DNA of 10,948 nucleotides, from the NCBI GenBank assembly GCA_017647065.1, contig JAGCLI010000237.1, forward strand, positions 1 to 10,948, given 5' to 3'. This DNA is from Bacteroidales bacterium. GTDB taxonomy: Bacteria; Bacteroidota; Bacteroidia; Bacteroidales; P3. A program made the translations under genes and the position numbers. How positions within the stretch are numbered: position 1 is the stretch's first letter; the number at the start of each line of letters is the position of its first letter. Under the pieces are notes generated by a model. That model worked only from the letters and a program-made list of their open reading frames with translations. It did no database searches and was not told where the DNA came from. Below are positions 1 to 5,017 of this stretch, piece by piece.

Positions 1-472
1 AACTAAAAAACATAGCCGAAAGAATATCTATTCTAGAAATGAATCGCGATATTGATTTACCGACACTACAAAAATACATTCCTATCTTAGAAAAGCTCCC
101 TATACTAAGCGAACAAAGAGAAGAAACTTCCGAGAATAGAGATGACATCATAAGAATGGTATTGCAAAACCACAAAGACGTATTAGAGTTAAGAATGAAT
201 TAGAACAGCTAAAAAACTTTGTAAGGCAGTTATTAGAAACAACACCTATTCAACAAAAATCCTTACTTCTACCCTCAAACGAAGAAGAAGAATTTGTAAC
301 AATGGAAGATGCACCAACAACTCAAAACCTAAAAGACTTAGAACGTACAGCCATAATAGAAGCCTTAGAAAGAAACAACGGAAAACGAGGTTTAGCAGCA
401 AAAGAATTAGGCTTTTCCGAACGCACACTTTATCGCAAAATAACAGAATACGGACTAAACAACAAAGATTGA
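1..472 (+). pseudogene. Sigma-54 activator, C-terminal part, frameshifted
   Basis: C-terminal part of an NtrC-type sigma-54 enhancer-binding regulator, cut by the left edge. Bases 3-200 read LKNIAERISILE and onward, matching the end of the AAA+ ATPase domain (the usual GNIRQLKN... region), then a predicted coiled-coil linker. This frame stops at TAG 201-203. Reading continues sensibly one base back, from AAT 194-196, as NELEQLKNF and then a Fis-type helix-turn-helix (NNGKRGLAAKELGFSERTLY, about 380-436), ending at TGA 470-472. Adding one A at 194-196 would restore a continuous frame. As written, the product would lose its DNA-binding domain. The TGA overlaps the aroA ATG (TGATG). Such proteins normally bind upstream DNA and drive open-complex formation by sigma-54 RNA polymerase. 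The family call is firm; whether the break is a true mutation or a sequencing/assembly error cannot be told from this copy. Confidence 0.82.
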
Positions 473-1665
473 TGATACAAATCAATATTCCATACTCCAA
501 AAGCATTAGCAATAGACTTTTGATAATGCACTTTTTATCTAAAAGCAAAAAAACACTCACTCACCTTTCGCAATCAGACGATACACTCTTACTTCAAAGC
601 ATATTAAAACAAATAACAAAACAAGAAACCACAATCTTTAACACTCAAAACGCAGGCACAACAACCCGCTTTCTAATAGCATTGCTTTCTGTAACAAAAG
701 GTAATTGGCAAATAAATGCCGATGAGAGAATGAATCACCGTCCAATCCTTCCCTTACTTGAAGCCTTAAAAGAATTAGGAGCAGAAATAGAAACATTTTC
801 TCAAACAAAGATATTCCCCCTTACAATCAAAGGAAAAGACCTTCAAGGAAGCAAAACACTAAAACTTTCCTCAATAAAAAGCAGTCAAATCGTAAGTGCA
901 ATAGCAATGATAGCACCTTACTGCAAAGGAGGCTTAAAAATAAAATACCCAGAGAATCAAACCTCACTTTCATACATAGAAATGACACTTTCTATGATGA
1001 AACACCACGGCATAGACTTAGAAAGAAAAAACAACATCATAGACATAAAACAAGGCAATTACAAAATAGAAGAAGAAACCTTTGAAGCCGATTGGTCTTC
1101 TGCCTCATTCTTTTACGCCTTAGTAGCAATAGAGAAAACACACAAAATCTTTCTACCCCAATTAAAAGAAAACTCCCTGCAAGGCGACAAAGCAATAGAG
1201 AAAATCTTTCGCAAAAGTTTCTCAGTCCTTACCTCTTACACAAAAGAAGGAGCAATAATAGAATACTCCCCTGACTTAGAAAAACAACCACAACAAATAG
1301 ACTTCACAAGCACACCCGATTTGTTTCTACCCGTACTAATAGCCGATGTTTGCACCTCTTCGCAACTCTCATACAGCGGATTGCAAACCCTTAACCTAAA
1401 AGAATCGCAAAGATTAGACAAAGCAATAGAGCAACTACAACAATTCGGAATAAAATCCATTGTAAACAACAATGTTTTAACCTTAGACAAAACACAAAGG
1501 CATTTTAATAACCCATCAAAACAAATAAAAACCTATCAAGACCATAGAATCGCAATGGCATTTTCCTTACTTGCTATAAAAAACAAAACAATAAACATAG
1601 AAAATCCGCAGTGCGTAAGCAAGTCCTTCCCAAATTTTTGGCAAGAATTAAGGAAAATAATTTAA
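472..1665 (+). CDS. aroA: EPSP synthase (3-phosphoshikimate 1-carboxyvinyltransferase)
   Basis: Cytoplasmic enzyme of the shikimate pathway: transfers enolpyruvyl from PEP to shikimate-3-phosphate, giving EPSP for chorismate and aromatic amino acids. The 397 residues carry the family landmarks: SKSISNR with Lys10 (E. coli Lys22), NAGTTTR at 60-66, Arg90, SSQ at 137-139 for shikimate phosphate, Asp283 (equivalent of E. coli Asp313), LKESQR with Glu311 (Glu341) and Arg314, DHR at 357-359, and Lys384 near the end (SKSFP). All expected catalytic residues are present, so it is probably active. ATG 472 is chosen because it overlaps the upstream stop; TTG 469 would add only one residue. The N-terminus is about 12 residues shorter than in E. 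coli, lacking the first strand, and the usual PGSKS is PYSKS. No Shine-Dalgarno is visible; translation probably depends on coupling to the upstream gene. Confidence 0.95.
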   Translation: MIQINIPYSKSISNRLLIMHFLSKSKKTLTHLSQSDDTLLLQSILKQITKQETTIFNTQNAGTTTRFLIALLSVTKGNWQINADERMNHRPILPLLEALKELGAEIETFSQTKIFPLTIKGKDLQGSKTLKLSSIKSSQIVSAIAMIAPYCKGGLKIKYPENQTSLSYIEMTLSMMKHHGIDLERKNNIIDIKQGNYKIEEETFEADWSSASFFYALVAIEKTHKIFLPQLKENSLQGDKAIEKIFRKSFSVLTSYTKEGAIIEYSPDLEKQPQQIDFTSTPDLFLPVLIADVCTSSQLSYSGLQTLNLKESQRLDKAIEQLQQFGIKSIVNNNVLTLDKTQRHFNNPSKQIKTYQDHRIAMAFSLLAIKNKTINIENPQCVSKSFPNFWQELRKII

Positions 1666-1669
1666 AAAA

Positions 1670-2542
1670 TTACCAATTACTGTTTTCTTTTCTGTAATTG
1701 CTTGGAGTTATTCCTGTAACACGAGAAAAGAATTTAGAGAAACTTGAAACAGAAGAGAACTTATATTTTTCGCTAATTTGCGAAATAGAAACATAAGTAT
1801 CGTTTAAATCCTTTTTAATTTCGTTTGCCAATTTTTCTTCAATCCACATAGTAGGCGTTTTCCCTGTATCACGTTTTATAATAAAATCAAATTGCACCTT
1901 AGACTTACACAATTTTTCAGCATAAAAAGAAGAGTTCCTTTCTTCCATAAAATTATCTTCCAATAAGTTGAAAAAAGAATTAGTAAAATTAAAATCTGTT
2001 TTACAAAAGTTAGAGTGATTTTTATGAACCAATTTATAATGATGACTAATTACTGAACTTCTTAGACTTTGTAACCTATAAGGGTTATTAGTATCACTTA
2101 ATATACTTTTAACTTCTATAATATTATTAAGATATATTTGAATGTCAGCTTCATTCAAAGAAATAATAGGCTTCTTTGAATTTATATTGTTAAAAAACAT
2201 TCTCTTTTCAAAATTATCGGTAAAACTATTGTTCGTTTTTGGTGCTATTACGCAATATTCTGCAACAATATTATCGCTACAATAAACAAATTGTAATTCA
2301 TTCCTTGGTTGTAAAATAATAACAGAAGAATTATTTATTCTATGTTCTACGTTATTTTGAAAAAATGTAATTTCCCCTTTTATAACAAGAACTATAACAT
2401 AGTAATTCATCAAGTATTTATCAAAATTGTTTACAAGAATTTGTATATTATCTGATAATAAAAAATCATATCCTATTTTTTCTTCCTCTTTGGTTTGATC
2501 AAAAACCTTTTTCCAATCAATAAAAGGAGTATTGTTTTTCAT
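1670..2542 (-). CDS. AraC-family transcriptional regulator
   Basis: DNA-binding regulator of 290 residues. Residues about 25-100 form a beta-rich, cupin-like sensor segment (IKGEITFFQNN, then NNSSVIILQPRNE). A helical linker spans about 130-185. The C-terminal AraC domain spans about 188-285 with two helix-turn-helix units; the second (ISQISEKYKFSSVSSFSKFF, GITPSNYRK) is a strong match, while the first (FYAEKLCKSKVQFDFIIKR) departs from the usual KYLSRVIK pattern. There is no kinase or receiver part, so this is a stand-alone regulator. The reading frame is open up to 2635, but ATG 2542 is preferred: it has an A-rich leader (AAAAAAACA before ATG) and the best promoter sits between 2575 and 2604, inside the would-be extension. 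Divergent from the lipoprotein/barrel unit, which is the obvious target, and convergent with aroA across four bases. The ligand is unknown. Confidence 0.88.
   Translation of the reverse strand: MKNNTPFIDWKKVFDQTKEEEKIGYDFLLSDNIQILVNNFDKYLMNYYVIVLVIKGEITFFQNNVEHRINNSSVIILQPRNELQFVYCSDNIVAEYCVIAPKTNNSFTDNFEKRMFFNNINSKKPIISLNEADIQIYLNNIIEVKSILSDTNNPYRLQSLRSSVISHHYKLVHKNHSNFCKTDFNFTNSFFNLLEDNFMEERNSSFYAEKLCKSKVQFDFIIKRDTGKTPTMWIEEKLANEIKKDLNDTYVSISQISEKYKFSSVSSFSKFFSRVTGITPSNYRKENSNW
1674..1700 (-). terminator. Possible weak terminator at the end of the AraC gene
   Basis: A 7-bp stem CAATTAC (1674-1680) / GTAATTG (1694-1700) with a 13-base loop lies in the last codons of the AraC gene. Read on the minus strand it is followed, after GTAA, by six T (1669-1664). 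The stem has only two G-C pairs and overlaps coding sequence, so function is doubtful. No better terminator exists between the convergent aroA and AraC genes. Confidence 0.25.
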
Positions 2543-2574
2543 TGTTTTTTTCTTGTTTTGTTCAAAATTTTCGG

Positions 2575-2604
2575 CAAATATAAAACAAAAATATAAGAAT
2601 GCAA
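2575..2604 (-). promoter_or_regulatory. Bacteroidota-type promoter for the AraC gene
   Basis: On the minus strand, TTG (2604-2602), 19 bases, then TATATTTG (2582-2575), which fits the Bacteroidota consensus of a -33 TTG/TTTG and a -7 TAnnTTTG at the normal spacing. Transcription would begin near 2568-2570, leaving a leader of about 26-28 bases before ATG 2542. This placement argues against any translation start upstream of 2542. Confidence 0.5.
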
Positions 2605-2609
2605 TAAAA

Positions 2610-2649
2610 AACATAAAAAGAGGAAAAACAAACATAAAGAACGGAAAAA
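2610..2649. promoter_or_regulatory. Candidate AraC-type operator: two direct repeats 21 bp apart
   Basis: AACATAAAAAGAGGAAAAA (2610-2628) and AACATAAAGAACGGAAAAA (2631-2649) agree at 16 of 19 positions and start exactly 21 bp apart. AraC-type activators bind as dimers to direct half-sites about two helical turns apart. The second copy ends where the missing -33 box of the plus-strand promoter candidate would lie, as expected at an activator-dependent promoter. The region is A-rich, so chance similarity is a real alternative. Confidence 0.35.
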
Positions 2650-2668
2650 AATTTCAAAATTTTTATTA

Positions 2669-2676
2669 TATTTTTG
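2669..2676 (+). promoter_or_regulatory. Candidate -7 box for the lipoprotein unit
   Basis: TATTTTTG fits TAnnTTTG exactly, but there is no TTTG at the right distance upstream (about 2646-2650 is poly-A). If used, it needs an activator and gives a leader of about 160 bases before ATG 2844. A second, weaker option is TTTTG 2777-2781 with TAGGAGTG 2804-2811 at 22-base spacing, which would give a short leader. Confidence 0.3.
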
Positions 2677-2729
2677 CAAACGAAATTTCAATTAAACTTT
2701 TTAGTACTAAAAAACCAAACGAAACAACG

Positions 2730-2759
2730 ATGAAAACAAGCACAATTTCGCAAAAGTAA
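2730..2759 (+). CDS. Possible nine-codon leader ORF
   Basis: ATG at 2730 opens a frame reading MKTSTISQK and stops at TAA 2757-2759. The start is preceded by AAACGAAACAACG, a composition like that before real starts in this window. It lies downstream of the -7 candidate at 2669-2676 and upstream of the inverted repeat at 2766-2810. It could be a leader peptide that affects translation or transcription of the lipoprotein gene, or simply a chance short frame. No recognised function. Confidence 0.15.
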   Translation: MKTSTISQK

Positions 2760-2765
2760 TTATTA

Positions 2766-2810
2766 ACTCCTATCGCTTTTGTGGAATTGTATAACTAAAA
2801 GAATAGGAGT
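2766..2810 (+). repeat. Inverted repeat in the lipoprotein leader
   Basis: ACTCCTAT (2766-2773) and ATAGGAGT (2803-2810) are perfect 8-base inverted complements separated by 29 bases. No T-run follows, so it is not a standard terminator. It could be an mRNA leader structure or a site for a dimeric DNA-binding protein. It ends 33 bases before ATG 2844. Confidence 0.45.
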
Positions 2811-2843
2811 GAAAACTAATTAAATAAATAAAAAAGTAAAACA

Positions 2844-4037
2844 ATGAAAAGAAATTTCAAAAGAATTGCCTTGTTGGCAATATTTACAGGAGCATTTATG
2901 AGTTCATGCACAGAAGATGAATTTTTAACAGAAGAAGAAGTAGGCACACACCATTCTTACTTAAAAACAGAAAACGTACCAACCTCAACAGAATCATTTG
3001 CCTTGGACTTTGCAAAATATATACAAGCAAATCCAAACGCATTAACCACATTAAACGAAGCAATCCACAAAGTAGTAGGATATGACTTAGATGAAAACCT
3101 AACATTCTATGACATACTGCAATTTAATAATTCAGTATTCTTTGGAAGTGAAGATTCAGACATAACAAATTTAGGAAGTGGAATTTCAGCAGAGAGATTA
3201 AAAGATTTAGGCTACAATTCAACAAACTATTACGGAGGCTTGAATATTTATTGGGGTTATCACGATGAATGGGACGGCGAAACCTTACCAATAATTGGTT
3301 ACGTAGAAGACGGAAAAGAAACAATAAACATCAAAGGCTATCAAATCACAGAAACAAGTATAGAAAAAACAAACATTACCATAGCAGACTTTGACAGTGT
3401 TAAGTTCCCGGTAATCATAATCAATTACAGCGACAGAAATTATGCCGAATACCCAGAATTTAAAAGAGGAATAAGACAAAAAGGTGGTAAAGTATGGCTT
3501 TATGGCAACTATAATGATGGAGAAGATGACGAAAAAAATGCAGTAACTGCTTGGAACGACCCATCAAAAATATACAAACTAAAACTAAAATCTTTCAAAG
3601 TAGTAGAAAATTACGATCCATTGGGAGGAAGTGAGTTCTCTTTTGAATCAGCCTTTGTAAATCAATCAACAGTACAGGCAGATAGAATAGTATATACTTG
3701 TGATTGGACAAGAAAACAAATAAAAAATAAAGTAACCAAAACATTTAATTTAGCAATCAATCCAGATTGGCAAGCAGACTATGAGAATATGCATTTCTAT
3801 ATAATAGAAGAAGACGGAGGATTTAATGATGACATAAATGTATCTTTAAGCATTTCAAATTTATTCTCATTGAATATAGATTTACCAAAGCAAAGTTGGG
3901 ATGATGAAGTCTTAATTGCATCTTGGATAAGATATTCATTTATTACAGACCTTGATCCAAATACAAATATACACACAATATCTACAAGCAACTATACGCT
4001 TAAAACAGAGATGGAAGTAGTGGACAGACCATACTAA
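2844..4037 (+). CDS. Surface-type lipoprotein of unknown function
   Basis: Not a family I can name with confidence. The 397-residue protein begins with a basic n-region, a hydrophobic stretch and the lipobox MSSC, giving lipidation at Cys22. Cys is followed by TEDE, and acidic residues just after the cysteine act as a surface-export signal in Bacteroidota lipoproteins, so a cell-surface location is inferred. Residues about 50-95 look helical; the rest looks beta-rich and acidic, with an aromatic segment IYWGYHDEWDGETLP (135-149), FPVIIINYSDRNY (188-200) and a later LKLKSFKVVENYDPLGGSEF (245-264) that resembles the beta-sandwich domains of secreted proteins. No catalytic motif is visible. ATG 2844 is supported by the signal peptide and the A-rich leader. 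It is probably the first gene of a unit with the barrel protein 83 bases downstream, divergent from the AraC gene. Confidence 0.85.
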   Translation: MKRNFKRIALLAIFTGAFMSSCTEDEFLTEEEVGTHHSYLKTENVPTSTESFALDFAKYIQANPNALTTLNEAIHKVVGYDLDENLTFYDILQFNNSVFFGSEDSDITNLGSGISAERLKDLGYNSTNYYGGLNIYWGYHDEWDGETLPIIGYVEDGKETINIKGYQITETSIEKTNITIADFDSVKFPVIIINYSDRNYAEYPEFKRGIRQKGGKVWLYGNYNDGEDDEKNAVTAWNDPSKIYKLKLKSFKVVENYDPLGGSEFSFESAFVNQSTVQADRIVYTCDWTRKQIKNKVTKTFNLAINPDWQADYENMHFYIIEEDGGFNDDINVSLSISNLFSLNIDLPKQSWDDEVLIASWIRYSFITDLDPNTNIHTISTSNYTLKTEMEVVDRPY

Positions 4038-4120
4038 AATAATTTAATCAACAAATACTATAAATAGTAATAATAACGTTGAAAAAAGAATAAACAACAA
4101 ATATTTAAATAAATAATATT

Positions 4121-4828
4121 ATGAAAAGAGTATTGTTATTATTGGTCGCACTATTTATGTGTGGCGTTGCGGTTTCGCAAGAAAAGGAAAAGAAGTTCAC
4201 GCTTATTATTCAAGAAAATTTATTGCCTTTTGGCGATGACTATTATGTATATGATGACATAGATGATCATAATGATATAGACGAACGTAGTGGAAGATAT
4301 GGTTGCAATCTTACCTATTTAAATTACTTACCTACAATAGAATTGGATTACGATAACAAATTTTCTGCACGATTAAGATTTAATGTATTAAAAGCAGAAG
4401 AAGGAGGAGGACCACTTGATCCAAATATCAATTCCGTTTTACCACCATTTAGATTGAATTATTTTAATCACGAAATAGCAACCTCTACATCACTAACATT
4501 AGGATATAACTTTTTAAATAAAACAAAAGCCCATAGATTAAAAGCAAGTGCAATCTTTGGAGCAGTGTATTATTACAAAGATTATTATTGGGGAAGAGTA
4601 TATGACGTAAATGATGTAACAGCTTCACCTACTATGTATTTTTTACCAACAGAAAAATCTTGGCATTTCCAAGTTGGAGCAGAGTTATCTTATCAATACT
4701 TTTTGCCTTGCACTAATTATCGTTTAGGACTTGGAGCAAGTTGTGAATTTTCTCTTGCAAATTACAATGCAGATCCAACAATTACTATGTTTAACTTTAA
4801 CATAAGTTACAAACTCTTTAACTTCTAA
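4121..4828 (+). CDS. Small outer-membrane beta-barrel protein
   Basis: 235 residues with a Sec signal peptide (MKRVLLLLVALFMCGVAVS) and likely cleavage before Gln20 (AVS-QEK). The mature part alternates polar and hydrophobic/aromatic residues, for example FSARLRFNVL, TSTSLTLGYNF, HRLKASAIFGAVYYY, FQVGAELSYQYF, YRLGLGASCEFSL, and ends in FNFNISYKLFNF. A terminal Phe after an amphipathic strand is typical of proteins inserted by the BAM machinery. I infer a barrel of about eight strands with a long acidic loop near residues 38-58 (DDYYVYDDIDDHND region). No family beyond an outer-membrane barrel can be assigned. It follows the lipoprotein without a convincing promoter between them and ends 22 bases before a strong terminator, so the two are probably co-transcribed and may interact at the cell surface. 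Confidence 0.8.
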   Translation: MKRVLLLLVALFMCGVAVSQEKEKKFTLIIQENLLPFGDDYYVYDDIDDHNDIDERSGRYGCNLTYLNYLPTIELDYDNKFSARLRFNVLKAEEGGGPLDPNINSVLPPFRLNYFNHEIATSTSLTLGYNFLNKTKAHRLKASAIFGAVYYYKDYYWGRVYDVNDVTASPTMYFLPTEKSWHFQVGAELSYQYFLPCTNYRLGLGASCEFSLANYNADPTITMFNFNISYKLFNF

Positions 4829-4846
4829 AAATAAAACAAAGAAAAA

Positions 4847-4897
4847 ACAAAATATCTCTTAGGAAGGATTTACCAAACCTAAGAGATATTTTTTTTA
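4847..4897 (+). terminator. Strong intrinsic terminator after the lipoprotein/barrel unit
   Basis: AATATCTCTTAGG (4851-4863) pairs perfectly with CCTAAGAGATATT (4878-4890), a 13-bp stem around a 14-base loop, followed directly by a T-run to 4896. Flanking A-rich bases upstream could extend the pairing, and on the minus strand the hairpin is also followed by a T-rich tract, so it may work in both directions. Confidence 0.88.
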
Positions 4898-4901
4898 ATA
4901 C

Positions 4902-5017
4902 AATAAGCCTCAAAAAAAGTCTTTGCTTTTTCAAAATATTTCAAAGAAAAAATTAAAAAAATCAAAGAAAAAAATAAAAAAAACAAAGACTTTTTTTTCA
5001 AGAGTTTAAGGCTTATT
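4902..5017 (-). terminator. Large nested inverted repeat at the end of the transporter gene
   Basis: Outer arms AATAAGCCT (4902-4910) and AGGCTTATT (5009-5017) pair over 9 bases; inner arms AAAAAAAGTCTTTG (4912-4925) and CAAAGACTTTTTTT (4984-4997) pair over 14. The right outer arm contains the transporter stop codon (5013-5015). On the minus strand the inner arm ends in seven T, and on the plus strand the outer arm runs into TTTTTT, so it can serve as a terminator both ways. The 58-base A-rich loop is unusually long for an intrinsic terminator, so the pairing is certain but the terminator role is inferred. Confidence 0.6.
4942..4989. repeat. Tandem 21-bp A-tract repeat inside the hairpin loop
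   Basis: CAAAGA occurs at 4942, 4963 and 4984, exactly 21 bp apart. The two full units 4942-4962 and 4963-4983 agree at 19 of 21 positions; each is CAAAG followed by two long A-tracts broken by T. A-tracts repeated at about 10-11 bp are in phase with the helix and should bend DNA. Each CAAAGA copy can pair with TCTTTG at 4920-4925, so alternative hairpins are possible. Confidence 0.6.

Larger units (their letters stand above)
2543..2843. other. Divergent regulatory region, AraC gene / lipoprotein unit
   Basis: These 301 bases separate the divergent AraC and lipoprotein genes and are very A/T-rich. They hold a good minus-strand promoter (2575-2604), a 21-bp-spaced direct repeat (2610-2649), a partial plus-strand promoter (2669-2676), a possible nine-codon leader ORF (2730-2759) and an 8-bp inverted repeat (2766-2810). 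No longer credible coding sequence is seen; the open frames through it have low-complexity Lys/Phe/Ile composition. Confidence 0.7.

Noticed and set aside
469..471. TTG as the aroA start
   Set aside because: ATG 472 is adjacent, overlaps the upstream stop and gives the same protein less one residue.
2543..2635. N-terminal extension of the AraC protein with a hydrophobic Phe/Ile-rich segment resembling a membrane anchor
   Set aside because: The frame is open only because the region is A/T-rich. The best promoter lies inside it (2575-2604) and ATG 2542 begins normal regulator sequence.
2532..2759. 75-codon plus-strand frame in the divergent region
   Set aside because: Low-complexity Lys/Asn/Phe composition, overlaps the AraC start, no family features. 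Only its last nine codons, with their own ATG, are kept as a weak leader candidate.
4049..4068. Short ACTAT/ATAGT hairpin between the lipoprotein and barrel genes
   Set aside because: A five-base A/T stem with a two-base loop and no T-run is expected by chance in such sequence.
4079..4109. Promoter directly ahead of the barrel gene
   Set aside because: TTG 4079-4081 with TATTTAAA 4102-4109 has acceptable spacing, but the -7 box matches poorly and the start point would leave almost no leader; co-transcription with the lipoprotein gene is simpler.
4931..4989. CRISPR-like array
   Set aside because: The repeated units are 21-bp A-tracts with no distinct spacers, no typical repeat length and no cas genes.
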